64,000 nucleotides of DNA from Lineus longissimus (Eukaryota > Nemertea > Pilidiophora > Heteronemertea > Lineidae), in the NCBI RefSeq assembly GCF_910592395.1, contig NC_088320.1, positions 6,634,001-6,698,000 on the forward strand, read 5' to 3'. A model generated the notes under the pieces. It had not been told where the DNA came from and did no database searches. It was given only the letters and a program-made list of their open reading frames with translations. Numbering within the stretch: the stretch's first letter is position 1; each line of letters opens with the position of its first letter. Shown one piece after another: positions 1 to 11,604 of the stretch. The translations under genes were made by a program, and so were the position numbers.

Positions 1-33
1 GTTGAGTATATGTCCTGAAACAAAATACCTCAC

Positions 34-1289
34 CTTTGCCGACTTTCTCCACTGCTTGTGCGAGGTGAGGATTGTAGATCTTGCTCTTTGATAGTTTACC
101 GTCCTTACCACACTTCCTGTAATGAAATCGCAATGTTGAACAGCAAAATATGACATTGTATATGTTATTGAATGAGAACAATGAATCTTTCTCGCCGCTA
201 GTACTGGTGAATTTCGTGTTAAGGTGGATTCCTCAGTCTGAAGTATCACCACTTGACCACCCTGATCATGAACTCACTCTCCCTTCTGAACGAGCCAGTC
301 AGTCTGTTATTACATCGCAATACTGCTTCCTTCCGAGAAGAAGTAACTCTGGTGTTCTTCTGGTATGTTTTAGGATAGATCGGAGTTAAAGTGGAAAGCG
401 GAATGATAATCTATGCCATCTTTGATGTCAGAACCATAAAGCCTAAACGTTAAGTTTATTTGACTAAAAATGTGTGTGGCAATTTTTTACCCCGTCCGAG
501 CCGCTAACTTAAAACACCGTGCCGATACTGACATTATTAAGTTGAGACCTCATTCAACTTCGTGTTAATGTGTGTACAATCTACACGAGACTCCTGTTGG
601 CTGTAATTGTTGAAATTCAGGATTGTTGATGTACTTCGAAAAACTAAACTAAAGAAGATCTGAACAAATAATCTTATAATTAAGAAAATGGTATTTTCGA
701 CAAGCATGCGCATTCCTACATACTGCCAGAACCTCTTCCTTCCCAGGTAGAAAGCCTTGCATGTGCCGAGGCGGGTGACAATGTTATTTTTTGCACAATT
801 CAACTCTTTTTGGCAAACACTAGATCTAATGCCTTGCTCTCCTTGATACTTCGGCCACTTGGCGGCGGCGACTGAAATGGGTAGAAAATAATGGAAAGTT
901 TGTATAATCTTCAAGACCATGGGTTTACAATTGTTGTTTGTCGGTTCCGAGTTGTAAATACACATGTAGAACTTCAAATGTCAATAGAAACCTCAATGAA
1001 TCAGCTCGAAATACATTTTTTTTAAATGGCAAAAATGCAATGAAACCAGACAAATCTAACGTTTTGTTATTTTCATCAATTCGATAATGAATATATAGTG
1101 GCTTCAGTAACCTTTTGCGGACGAGAAAACAGTACAATTGAAATTTATTATTTTTACACTTTGCTTAGATTTATTGAAATCTGAACAAAATAATTAAAAG
1201 GCGAAATTATATGATTTTCATGTTGTCCTACCTGAGTGGATGGTCAGAACCACGAGAAGGAAAACGGATATCATCTGTTTGCGGTCCAT
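34..1289 (-). CDS. Cytolysin-family secreted peptide gene A (partial, exons 1-3)
   Basis: Minus-strand gene with exon 1 at 1289-1232, exon 2 at 871-724 and exon 3 at 116-34. Exon 4 lies beyond the window start. Splice sites (CAG|GTAGG, TTTCAG|T, GGCA|GTATGT, TTACAG|GAAG, AAAG|GTGAG), exon lengths (58, 148, 83) and phases equal those of the complete copies. Exon 1 encodes a signal peptide starting MDRKQMISVFLL. The mature part matches the nemertean worm-cytolysin type (basic, cysteine-rich, membrane-active secreted protein); family assignment is from recognised architecture and motifs such as CKAF and GRKRFW. Odd: the fourth and sixth of the six family cysteines are tyrosine here (TGC to TAC type changes), leaving four. 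No stop or frameshift is seen in the three exons, so it may be a diverged functional copy or a young pseudogene. Confidence 0.8.
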
Positions 1290-1800
1290 GACTATATCTC
1301 TTGGTTCTAGGTCAGTGCTATAACAGGTATGGAGAACGGAGTATGTTATGGGTTATTCAAAAATAACTGGATTTAAAACGAACTGCACTTTACAGTGTAA
1401 ATGCACTATGCGCAAACGAAGCCTCGTTTTGAATTCAGCGGTTATGGTTACCGCAAGTGTTGGTGCAAAATGTGGAAGCGTTGATTAATTTGCGATATTT
1501 TAGAATTGAAATTGATACATCACTGTCGGTATTGATTGCCTCATCAACACCGCTCTGCCTCAGTTTTGTTCACTACATTTTAGCTCCACCCTCACTGTTT
1601 TAGCGAGAACACCAATATCTCCAGTTCGGTATCAAATTCCTTAATCATTTAGTCTACCGTGGCTACGCCTCTGGTGTGCTCCCCAACATAACAAGTTGTC
1701 TTTTTTATAACTTATGACAATAAGGAGGTGCAAAAATTGATAGGTCGCTCCTTGGAAACGTCTTGTTTCTTTTTTCATGTCACCAAAAACACTTATTACT

Positions 1801-1836
1801 TCAAAAACACATTACTTTGAAGTGACGTGTTTTTGA
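1801..1836 (-). promoter_or_regulatory. Conserved upstream hairpin (gene A)
   Basis: A perfect 10 bp inverted repeat (TCAAAAACAC ... GTGTTTTTGA) separated by a 16 bp loop containing GTCACTTCAAAGT. It lies 512 bp upstream of gene A's ATG. The same element is upstream of all five cytolysin genes. It could be a regulatory element or a short transposon end; function is not shown by sequence alone. Confidence 0.4.
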
Positions 1837-2112
1837 TGTCACTCTAATGACAAGTGAAACGTGACACACTGCAGTGGGGAAACGTGAACTCTATATATTA
1901 GCCGGTAATCGTGAAAGTGGCCTAATTTGCTGCTGAACGCTGAGGAGTACTATAAAGTAAGTATCAAATGAACATGCGTTTCCAGTGACTGGTGTATCAT
2001 CAAGTTAGAACGAACCCTAGACAACAACAGCAAGCGACTTCATGCAATTTGCCCCGAACACCTTCAAATCGACAAATATATTTCCTTACCGTGGGAGAAT
2101 GTGATGCGGCTC

Positions 2113-2356
2113 GTCTCAACTATGTCACTGATGCACATTTGATACTTAGACATTCATGTATGAAGAGAAAACCTGACAACTTTACCAGCTTCAGAACTGC
2201 ACTCATCATTTTTACTTTGAAATTCTCGAAGGTGAAAGGTCACAAAAAACTATTTGGAAATAATATCACATAACATTGTTTTTTAGCAAAGATTAACTAT
2301 TGGCCAGTAAAATTAAGTAAAAACAACAGGGGGTCGCCCATCTAGTTTTTTTAATA
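2113..2356 (+). repeat. Inverted repeat, left arm (pairs with 3515-3763)
   Basis: Begins GTCTCAACTATGTCACTGAT and is mirrored at 3763-3515, so the two form a stem of about 240 bp around a 1.16 kb loop. The loop is composite: 2357-2648 matches the far 3' flank of genes D and E (near 42,290 and 55,045), and 2649-3525 matches 15,935-16,786 in reverse. The boundary sits at CGTCTCA, where gene C's flank continues differently, suggesting an insertion or rearrangement junction. Confidence 0.65.
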
Positions 2357-2648
2357 TGTATGTCTTCGTATAAGGCAACAACCATGTGATAGCCAGGGGA
2401 ATAATCTTCTTAAATCCCAAATCAAAAAACATAGGGGCTTTTCATTGATCAAATTTGACTTGGAGTGAAACTACATGTATAGGAATTGACTGGCGCGCAA
2501 TTATTGCCAGACTCGGGCGGCAGGTTAAATGTGTTGGCGAGGTATCAGTTATGACTGCCACACCCTACACATATTTAGGTTCGTAGAGTCCCAGCAACGC
2601 ATTTTAGAACAAAGAATCCTAACTGTATTTTCTTTCCTTCAGAATAAT

Positions 2649-3525
2649 AACACAACAACAGACGACAGACTAGTACCCAGGGAATTACATTCTATTTTCA
2701 AAACCTAAGCCATCTGGATCATTAGGCTGATTTTAAATCGACAAATTATTCAAGTCAATTCCCACAATTTAATTGAAATCACATTTCGATTAAAATGGTG
2801 TATATATTAGTCTTCATGACAGCTGGCAACCTTGTGGCCTTTTTTGAAGTAAGTTCATACGTTGGAGCCCTTTTTCTGACCATTCTTCGTGTGCTTCATT
2901 TTGAGAATGATCCAACAGTGGCATTTCCAACAGTGGCCTGGAGTTGTGTCAATGACGTTCATATTGGTTGTGATACTGATGATATAATAGATGAAAATTG
3001 TATCAGCCAATTAGAATTGAACCTGATGATTGTGCACTGAGTCGAAAAAGAGCAAATGGGGATGCCTTTAGAAAAACAATTTTTAACTTGTATTTTCAAT
3101 TTTCTTTCAATAAAACCTTTGTATAACAGATCAATACTGGTTCTAAATTTATTTTATTGGTTAAATTAGGGATTTGAAAGTACTTGATTATATCTTAAGG
3201 TCTCATTAGGGAGGGTTTTTTTTGTATTCATGCCGCGCGGCCAACCCCTAACCGTAGTTCCTAATAAACTTTGAATATGTCAGTTTTCGGTTTAAATGGT
3301 CGTGCAGGACCATCTGTTACAGTAAAGGGGTCATCCAGCCTATTTTTGTGAGTGGGAAGCTTTGGCAATTTGGCCGATATCAAGATATTTGTATAATTTC
3401 CTGGAAAAATGGCGTTGTCACACATCTAAGCCATGGTTTGCTGGTGCCAGATACCAGAAATGGAGTCGGGGTCGAAGTTGCCATTTTTAGGTTTTCTGCA
3501 AATTTTCCTCAATATTAAAAAAAAC
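2649..3525 (+). repeat. Dispersed repeat R1, copy 1
   Basis: About 870 bp repeated in reverse at 15,935-16,786. It contains an 81-codon open frame (2795-3040) and an AATAAA at about 3109. The two copies differ inside the open frame at five bases, three of them changing the amino acid, so there is no sign of coding constraint. I treat it as a repeat rather than a gene. Confidence 0.6.
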
Positions 3526-3763
3526 TACATGTAGATGGTTGACCCCCTGTTGTTTTTACTTAATTTTACTGGCCAATAGTTAATCTTTGCTAAAAAACAA
3601 TGTCATGTGATATTATTTCCAAATAGTTTTTTGTGACCTTTCACCTTCAAGGATTTCAAAGTGAAAATGATGAGTGCAGTTCTGAAGCTGGTAAAGTTGT
3701 CAGGTTTTCTCTTCATACATGAATGTCCAAGTATCAAATGTGCATCAGTGACATAGTTGAGAC
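3515..3763 (-). repeat. Inverted repeat, right arm (pairs with 2113-2356)
   Basis: Reverse complement of 2113-2356, ending GTTGAGAC. Small differences (for example GGGTCGCCC against GGGTCAACC) show the arms are not kept perfectly identical. Confidence 0.65.
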
Positions 3764-4017
3764 ATTTATCTTTCCAACGATATGCAGTTTTATGAATGTA
3801 ATGTATCTCATGTCCCTAAAATCACACTTTATAAAGATGATCCGGTGTCAGAAATTGACCAGGCCCGTTTACAGGATATTCCAAAAAAAATATTTAAAAA
3901 AAATATTTTAGAATGAAATTTAAGGCTTTAGGACAGGCCAGAAAGTGCTCTGATCTGGACCTTCTGTTCTGAGCAATAGAATTTTCGGACAAACGTGTTT
4001 TAGCCATCATTGTTTTA

Positions 4018-4172
4018 AGGAATTGATACCGAACTCTCCCCAAAACCACGAGGGTGGAGCTAAAATGTAGACCAAAACTAAGTCGTAGCCGAGGTTTTGG
4101 CCAATATTTTAGCTCCACCCGAGTGTTTGGTAGAGACAATCAATACCGACCATGAGGTATCAATTTCTATTC
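4018..4172 (+). mobile_element. Short MITE-like element
   Basis: About 155 bp starting AGGAATTGATACCGAAC and ending GAGGTATCAATTTCT, imperfectly inverted termini, with an internal inverted pair GGTGGAGCTAAAAT / ATTTTAGCTCCACC. Related copies are embedded in the promoter regions of gene A (about 1516-1650) and gene B (4952-5092). Genes D and E lack that whole segment. No coding capacity, so a non-autonomous DNA element is the best reading. Confidence 0.5.
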
Positions 4173-4755
4173 TAAAACATTTCAAATTGAATATCGAATA
4201 ATGCGGTTTGATATGTTTTTGAAATGCTTCTGCATTTTGCACCAACCCAAGAGGTTTAGGTTGTCTCATCCAAACCTCTCTGGTGAAAACGAGGCTATAT
4301 ACATTACCCATTATGAAAAGTGAAATATTCTCACTCGGATGTTTTAGATTGTGAAGTGGTTAATTGTTGAAGAGTTTGGCGTAAACATTTCAAGGCTTTT
4401 AAACATTCCTATTCATGACATACGCCCCTGGATATCATTTTGAGCTGTTTATGTTAACCCCACAACAGACTAGTACGTAGCGAATTCTTTTAAAAACCTA
4501 ACCTATCTGGATCATCAGGCTGATTTTAAATCGACAAATTATTGAAGTTAATTACCATATATTAATTGATATCACATTTCGATTAAAATGGTATATTTTT
4601 GGCAAAGTCATGCTTATATAGGCGAGACAAACTGATACCTGTAACTCGTAGTCAACTTCTGAGACGAGCCGCATCACATTCTCCCACCGGCTAATATATA
4701 GAGTTCCCGTTTCCCCACTGCAGTGTGTCACGTTTCACTTGTCATTAGAGTGACA

Positions 4756-4791
4756 TCAAAAACACGTCACTTCAAAGTAATGTGTTTTTGA
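4756..4791 (+). promoter_or_regulatory. Conserved upstream hairpin (gene B)
   Basis: TCAAAAACAC / GTGTTTTTGA inverted pair with a 16 bp loop, 516 bp upstream of the ATG. A further GTGTTTTTGGTGACATG follows directly. Confidence 0.4.
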
Positions 4792-4951
4792 ACTAATCAG
4801 TGTTTTTGGTGACATGAAAAAAGAAACAAGACGTTTCCAAAGAGCGATCTATCAATTTGTGCACCTCCTTATTGTCATAAGTTCTAAAAAAGACAACTGA
4901 ATATGTTGGGGAGCACACCAGAGGCGGAACCACGATAGACTAAATGATTAA

Positions 4952-5092
4952 GGAATTTGATACCGAACTGGAGATATTGGTGTTCTCGCTAAAACAGTGA
5001 GGGTGGAGCTAAAATGTAGTGAACAAAACTGAGGCAGAGCGGTGTTGATGAGGCAATCAATACCGACAGTGATGTATCAATTTCTATTCTAA
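4952..5092 (+). mobile_element. MITE-like insertion in the gene B promoter
   Basis: Same family as 4018-4172 (GATACCGAAC start, GTATCAATTTC end, internal GGTGGAGCTAAAATG). It lies inside a 282 bp block (4928-5209) present upstream of A and B but absent upstream of D and E, where GAGGCGG joins directly to TTCGTTCTAA. Confidence 0.5.
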
Positions 5093-5262
5093 AATATCGC
5101 AAATTAATCAACGCTTCCACATTTTGCACCAACATTTGCGGTAACCATAACCACTGAATTCAAAACGAGGCTTCGTTTACGCATAGTGCATTTACACTGT
5201 AAAGTGCAGTTCGTTCTAAATCCAGTTATTTTTGAATAACCCATAACATACTCCGTTCTCCC

Positions 5263-5268
5263 TATATA
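5263..5268 (+). promoter_or_regulatory. TATA-box candidate of gene B
   Basis: TATATA within CCCTATATACCTG, 39 bp before the start codon, which fits a short 5' leader. Gene C has the same motif. Genes A, D and E carry a 4 bp shorter version (CCATACCTG) that destroys it. Confidence 0.5.
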
Positions 5269-5306
5269 CCTGTTATAGCACTGACCTAGAACCAAGAGAT
5301 ATAGTC

Positions 5307-7188
5307 ATGGACCGCAAACAGATGATATCCGTTTTCCTTCTCGTGGTTCTGACCATCCACTCAGGTAGGACAACATGAAAATCATATAATTTCGCCTTTT
5401 AATTATTTTGTTCAGATTTCAATAAATCTAAGCAAAGTGTAAAAATAATAAATTTCAATTGTACTGTTTTCTCGTCCGCAAAAGGTTACTGAAGCCACTA
5501 TATAATCATTATCGAATTGATGAAAATAACAAAACGTTAGATTTGTCTGGTTTCATTGCATTTTTGCCATTTAAAAAAAAATGTATTTCGAGCTGATCCA
5601 TTGAGGTTTCTATTGACATCTGAGGTTCTATTTACAACTCGGAACCGACAAACAACACTTGCAAACCCATGATCTTGAAGATTATGCAAACTTTTCATTA
5701 TTTTCTACCCATTTCAGTCGCCGCCGCCAAGTGGCCGGAGTATCCAGGAGAGCAAGGCATCAGATCTAGTGTTCGCCAAAAAGAGTTGAATTGTGCAAAA
5801 AATAACATTGTCACCCGCCTCGGCACATGCAAGGCTTTCTGCCTGGGAAGGAAGAGGTTCTGGCAGTATGTAGGAATGCGCATGCTTGTCGAAAATACCA
5901 TTTTCTTAATTATAAGATTATTTGTTCAGATCTTCTTTAGTTTAGTTTTTCGAAGTACATCAACAATCCTGAATTTCAACAGTTACAGCCTACAGGAGTC
6001 TCGTGTAGATTGTACACACATGAACACGAAGTTGAATGAGGTCTCAACTTAATAAAATCAGTATCGGCACGGTGTTTTAAGTTAGCGGCTCGGACGGGGT
6101 AAAAAATTGTCACACACAGTTTTAGTTAAATAAACTTAACGTTTAGGCTTTATGGTTCTGACATCAAAGATGGCATAGATTATCATTCCACTTTCCACTT
6201 TAACTCCGATCTATCCTAAAACATACCAGAAGAACACCAGAGAGACTTCTTCTCGGAAGGAAGCAGTATTGCGATGTAATAACAGACTGACTGGCTCGTC
6301 CAGAAGGGAGAGTGAGTTCATGATCAGGTTGGTCAAGTGGTGATACTTCAGACTGAGGAATCCACCTTAACACGAGATTCACCAGTACTAGCGGCGAGAA
6401 AGATTCATTGTTCTCATTCAATAACATATACAATGTCATGTAGATGTGTAGCTATTTTGCTGTTCAACATTGTGATTTCATTACAGGAAGTGTGGTAAGA
6501 ACGGTACGAAATCAAAGAGCAAGATCTGCAACCCTTACCTCGCACAAGCAGCGGAGAAAGTTGGCAAAGGTGAGATATTTTGTTTCAGGACATATACTCA
6601 ACATTAGTGAATGAACTTTCAATTCTCGTCTTAATGTCACGATTGTGTTCAGGTGACAAACTTCAAGCTCCACGCAATGCATTTCCAAGTCGTCGTACCC
6701 AACATCAAAGCAACGATCGCTGCACGGAGGCTCACTTGAGATCATTGAATCGGAGAAGCGTCATTATCGCGTCAGATTTTGAATGTTTCTGTTTTGGTAA
6801 GGAGAATTTATAACTGTAGCGTGAAAAGTAACTGGGTAATTGGTAATTTCGCTGTTGGTAATTTAACTAATTGTCACTGTAATCGTCCCTGTAATTCCTA
6901 ACTTAATCCTATTTATAGTGCTTTGTGTGACCGTAAATGTACAACAAAATCTCACTTCTGAGGTAGAAAACAGAGTGAAAATTACTTGACACGCTTCAAG
7001 ATATGGTTGATAGCGTAGTTAAGACTGGGCAATAAACCTTTACTATACTGTGACCTACATGTACGAGGTTTATGAATACAGTGTCAGTAATGCTGGTTCT
7101 TTGTCTTCTAGGTCTGATGAAGGTTTCCGATAAAGCCGTCTCTGCCATCATCGCACTTGCTTCGACAGCGATCCTCGCCGGAAAGTAG
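5307..7188 (+). CDS. Cytolysin-family secreted peptide gene B (complete, 4 exons)
   Basis: Exons 5307-5364, 5718-5865, 6487-6569 and 7112-7188 give a 121-residue precursor. All introns are GT..AG and phases agree (1, 2, 1). Residues 1-23 form a signal peptide ending in Ala-Ala-Ala. The mature protein, about 98 residues, has a basic cysteine domain (exons 2-3) and an amphipathic C-terminal segment (exons 3-4) rich in Ala, Ile, Val and spaced Lys. This is the plan of nemertean A-type cytolysins, which are secreted with mucus and permeabilise membranes (established for the family; inferred here). Odd: the first family cysteine is arginine (SSVRQ), leaving five. The last residues are Gly-Lys. Function of this copy is uncertain because an odd cysteine number is unusual for a secreted protein. 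Confidence 0.85.
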
Positions 7189-7708
7189 ACTTGAACACGA
7201 TAACTATTTCGGTAAACTGTAGTTTCCTTCGGAAATAAACTAGTTGTCTGTAAATGTCTTCGTTTTGCTTGATCATTGTTGGTACAGAGAGGGCAGACAA
7301 AACCAGTCCAGACGTGTCTACTTTACTTCGATTAATAGTCAAGCGTCCTAACTTCGAGCTCAAATTGGTTTGGCACAAGTGCAGGGCCAAAAGGAGCGTC
7401 CCTGATGCGCCCTGCAAACGAGCCGAACGATTTTTATAGCAATGAAGTGCGTTGTAGGGATATCGATCGTGTCCTTCTTACCGTTCTTTCAGAGGACTGG
7501 TGTCCCCAAAAGGAATAACACGCCATTCAATGTCAATGGCAGTATGCATGAGATGCATCTAATTCATGTCAGTCCGAATCGAGTTCTAACACCAGGTTCA
7601 TAAGGAGACTGCTAACTACATGTCCGCGCTTTAACTGGGACAACACTTCTTTGGCATTTGGTCATGTTACGCGGTCGTGTTTACCAGCATATCACTTTTG
7701 CTATTGAT
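7189..7708 (+). repeat. Shared 3' flank of the cytolysin unit (gene B)
   Basis: Non-coding sequence repeated after genes C, D and E (blocks such as GTCTTCGTTTTGCTTGATCA and GGAATAACACGCCATTCAAT). Short open frames here are not consistent between copies and are not genes. Homology breaks near 7708 and resumes at 11,411. Confidence 0.7.
7234..7239 (+). terminator. Polyadenylation signal of gene B
   Basis: AATAAA 46 bp after the stop codon. It is conserved at the same place after C (25746-25751, minus), D (40081-40086) and E (52837-52842). Confidence 0.6.
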
Positions 7709-8429
7709 CGCAACTCAGACAAGCCCTTCGGCGATAATGGCTCACTGTGAGAAATGATTGCTATAATGTTGTCAACAGGGACTGGACCAATTGGTTCACT
7801 TACTGAATCCAAGATGGCGGACCACCAGACTAAAATGCGAGTACTAATTGAAGAGCTTAGAAGTATAATCAGGCTAAAGCACATTTCAAACCCTATATTT
7901 GGAGAAAAATGCAAAAATATGAAAAAAATCTTCACATTCCCTGGAAACACGCAAGTGATGATTTCTAGATATCGCTGAATCATTAAGAGGCACAGATTAT
8001 ATGTGTTGAAAGCATTTGCTTCTTTAAGGGTATAAATACTGCAAAATGTGCATAAACCAAGAAGGGTTGTTACAACTAGTTACACTACGGACTTAGTGAT
8101 AAGGCCTCGTCCCATCAGACTAAAATGTCCCATCGCCCTTACCGGCCACTACGACAAGTCAATACTCTTGCTGATGATTCGTCATTATTGGTCGTCGCAA
8201 AAACAACGAATTGACACAGATATCAACTAGGTCAACCAATCACGCGGTAGTCTGGCGGACACACCTCCACGACACACTTTATGTGACTTAGCATGGTGTC
8301 CCTGATGCGGCCACTAAAGACATGATGGCGTAGATTGCCACAACAAACTTGTGGTGTGAAGCTATATTGCAATAAAACTTGCAAAATATGTTTTAAATAA
8401 CCTATTTTAAGCTTGCACTTTACATTAGA

Positions 8430-8525
8430 TTCTGCCAGAGTCCCAGACTACGATAGTCTGGACACCTTTCGGGGGGGGGGGACATTTTCAATTTCTTTGC
8501 CAGCTATTAATAAGCGCGCAGCAGA
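8430..8525 (+). repeat. Short dispersed repeat R2, copy 1
   Basis: GCTTGCACTTTACATTAGA ... CCAGACTACGATAGTCTGG ... G-run ... TTTCTTTGCCAGCTATTA, repeated at about 10,061-10,160. The centre is a hairpin (CCAGACTA / TAGTCTGG). The G-run is 10-11 long in both. Confidence 0.65.
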
Positions 8526-10060
8526 AGGCTTTTCTGCGAAGCGCTACTATGGTTAACGTGCATACGACGTATCCAATGTAAACAATGTTTCTCAGGTCCA
8601 TGGATTCGTTTCAAATGGCTTAAATTTGACTTAAAATGGCCGCCAGAAGAGATAAACGCGCGAAAGTAGTAACTCGACTATTCTGAGCTCCGAGAGAGAC
8701 CCACACGAATATTCTCACTGTTTTTTAATCAAACTTCAATTTCAGGGGGTTTACCCCCCGACGTATGTGTTTTGATTTTTGATACTTTAGTGATAATATC
8801 CAAAATATGCTTAAAATGGATATAATCCCGAAATAATGAACCAAAAGACGGGCAGGCGTTTGGGCAGAGACCTGTATTCATCCACGACCGGAAGTGTGGC
8901 ACAGTCACATAGAGCTTATCAAAATGTCAAGTTGTGGTAAATACATGGCTGGGATGGACCAAAGTGGAATTAATTCTCAATCTGTGGTTGATTCTTAATG
9001 TACAGAGTCAGGCCATCACAGAAATATGCTTTTTGATAATATATTTAAGAAAATGTGGTTTCACTGGTCAGTTTAGAACTTGTACTTTGACAGGGCCATA
9101 TCAATGCGCCAGTGACGTTTTGATGGATATGGTGTACGGAAATCTTTTTTTCTCAGGCAATCGGTATTGGAATTTTTTAAAACTTTATTATGCTATTGGC
9201 AAAGGGTTCTTCTTGACACATATAAAATTTTGTGCAGATTGATTGGTCCAATGAGTACTTTTTTTACCAAAACCTATGCACAACAATGTACACGTAATGT
9301 ACACATGTTTTAATAGAGGACTCTGGCCGTTTCGAGAAAAACATTTTATTTTGAGATTTCAATAAACCTTTTGAACGAATTCCACATGGGCCGTGGTGGG
9401 ATCCGAAGACACCTTAAGGAGGAATGTATGTTTCTGTGGGGTACCATTGGTTTTGCAGATCTTCTGGTTTTTTCTAAAGAATAAACAATATTCGCTAGCA
9501 GGCTTTCTATGCTCCCAGGTACCAGGTATGAAGAGGGTTCTATGTTCCTCAGGTTCTTTGTTCATCAGTCTGGTGTTCCTCAAGAGTCAAGTGTCTTCAA
9601 GTCTCTTGGCCTGCAAAAACCCTTTCCAACTAATTTTTTATGCATTAACCATTCGGCAACATGTTGGTGGGGGAAAAACCTGATCCCTAGATCTCTGACC
9701 CCTTGAATTGGTTGCCCAGGTACGACCGGTACCACAAGCAATTGTCTCAAGGAAGCCACCAGTACGACCTCTTGGGAGTCTTGCCAATATCATGCCAGTG
9801 AAAAGGAAGGGTAATGATGGTTGAGGGTTGCAGTTAGGGTACCATCAAAGGAGTACCTCTTCCTCGCTATGGGTTAAACGTGTCAAAGGACTACACCATC
9901 ATGAAGGTTTGGGGGTTCCACTCGAGCACCCCAGGGTAAGCAGCTCGGAAGGACTTATTGAGGGGCCTTCCCCCCCAATGCACTGGCTAAAACATGTCAG
10001 AAGGACGGTGGTGGTGGGGGGGGGGGGCTCTCCATGGCGACAGTTGCGTGAGTTCAATAG

Positions 10061-10160
10061 AGCTTGCACTTTACATTAGAATCTGTCAGAGTCCCAGACT
10101 ACGACAGTCTGGACACCTTTCGGGGGGGGGGGACATTTTCCATTTCTTTGCCGGCTATTA
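10061..10160 (+). repeat. Short dispersed repeat R2, copy 2
   Basis: Second copy of 8430-8525, with hairpin CCAGACTACGACAGTCTGG. It leads directly into the 168 bp tandem repeat. Confidence 0.65.
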
Positions 10161-10496
10161 TGACGATGGAGTTGAGTTACTGCTAATGCGATACACGGAG
10201 AAAACTGTCTATCAAAACAAAAAATTGGCGGAAGGAACTATAGCAGGGTCCCAACCAGGGGGTTTGGGGGGTTTCCCCCCAACCTTAAGGCGCTGCGCGC
10301 TTACTAGGGCACTGCACTGATAATATTATGACGATGGAGTTGAGTTACTGCTAATGCGATACACGGAGAAAACTGTCTATCAAAACAAAAAATTGGCGGA
10401 AGGAACTACAGCAGGGTCCCAACCAGGGGGTTTGGGGGGTTTCCCCCCAACCTAAAGGCGCTGCGCGCTTACTAAGGCACTGCACTGATAATATTA
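10156..10496 (+). repeat. 168 bp tandem repeat, two copies
   Basis: TATTATGACGATGGAGTTGA starts at 10156 and again at 10324. The units are almost identical, with single-base differences such as CTATAGC / CTACAGC. Each holds AACCAGGGGGTTTGGGG followed by GTTTCCCCCCAACC, a GC-rich inverted block. No coding role is seen. Confidence 0.85.
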
Positions 10497-11604
10497 TTGA
10501 TTTATGTCAAGAAAATATAATTTTGATAACTTTGAAACTTGGTGGACGCTGGTGGACGCTGGTGGACGCTGTTTAGGATGTCCGGCCTATACGTATACGT
10601 TGACTTCAGAATTCACCGGCCATCCGCATCAGGCTGCAAGTGCAACTCTGTCAGTCAGTGTCACCCAAACCAGGTCATACCAATGCTGCCAGCGATTCAC
10701 AGACAACTAATTGACACTTCGATGAGTATTTCCATCACCTCGACATCTGAAAACTTACTGATTTTGTACGGAAAGCAAGCAGTGAACGATGTAAACATTA
10801 ATGGATGACGGGAATTACGGTGATTACCTCGTTCCGAATGCTCACCATAAGCTTAGTTGCATACAGTCATACACCTGCAATACTTCATCGATCCCAGGTT
10901 GATTATCGGCTAATGTAGTATATCATTATCACACCCCCGGATCAAACCTTACTAATCAAACCTGAAACTATCGAACTGGCACGATATTCGTTTTTTTCTT
11001 TAAATATTTGTCGATGGAATCAAATGGAATCAAATGGAATAAATTGTTTGTGGCCGATTTGCACTACTCACACGCGTCCAAAAAATCAACATTTTGCGAA
11101 TGTACTCGATTTGTTGGAACATAGTAAGCTCGTCCCCTTGTACGAATGTACGTACATATGACCATAATAAATCAATATGAATAACACCCTGGAAAAGGGG
11201 CGTGGCAAAATTACATGGAAAAACGAAAAAAACAGATATATACGATGGTTTGTTGTCCAAAATCACTTCACGAGACACACCTATGATGCAAAACACAGCC
11301 AATGATGCCGATTGCGCCCGAATCGGTCAGCCCTTATGGACAAACGAGGTTATCGCAAAATGAGGTTAAAAAACCCATGCAACTTTAATGGTCACTATAG
11401 ACAGTGAGCCAAAAATGACGAACTTGGGTGGAACGCGTCAATAAGAATATACCCTTACGTGTAGCCAGAGGGGTCAGGGGTGCATTGGGGGATCTTGACC
11501 TTGAGCTGCGTTTTTCCTCTAGATTTACGATGAGTTCTGAAAAACTATCCCTCCCTGCAAATCCTGGCTACCGCAGTTGACCTATGATGCATGGTCAGAT
11601 ATCT

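Larger units (their letters stand above)
1..2112 (-). repeat. Left arm of the gene A/B inverted duplication
   Basis: Reads as the reverse complement of 4665-6602, covering the same promoter region, exons 1-3 and introns. Gene A's upstream flank keeps about 190 bp (roughly 1905-2093, containing the TAATCGTGAAAG and CCTTCAAATCGAC segments) that is missing from gene B's flank. Genes C and D have it, so B lost it. Confidence 0.8.
4665..6602 (+). repeat. Right arm of the gene A/B inverted duplication
   Basis: Mirror of 1-2112. It lacks about 190 bp of promoter-distal sequence kept in A. The two genes are divergently transcribed, with start codons 4,018 bp apart. Confidence 0.8.
7709..11410. mobile_element. 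3.7 kb insertion in gene B's 3' flank, unclassified
   Basis: Genes D and E run directly from ...TATTGATCG to ...GACGAACTTGGGTGG (near 40,555 and 53,311), while here about 3.7 kb intervenes. GGCTCACTGT (7739-7748) and ACAGTGAGCC (11401-11410) are a perfect 10 bp inverted pair near the ends and could be terminal repeats. I recognise no transposase or other protein in it. It holds two copies of a short repeat, a 168 bp tandem pair and G-runs. Exact left boundary and target duplication are not resolved. Confidence 0.5.

Noticed and set aside
150-389. 79-codon frame repeated in opposite orientation at 6200-6439
   Set aside because: It lies in intron 2 of genes A and B, antisense to transcription, and is broken in C, D and E; the repeat follows from the gene duplication.
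2795-3040. Possible small protein-coding gene
   Set aside because: Two copies show more replacement than silent changes, with no family motif, so listed only as part of a repeat.
8934-9242. 102-codon frame in the 3.7 kb insertion
   Set aside because: No recognisable motif, no paralogue in the window and no splice or polyadenylation context.
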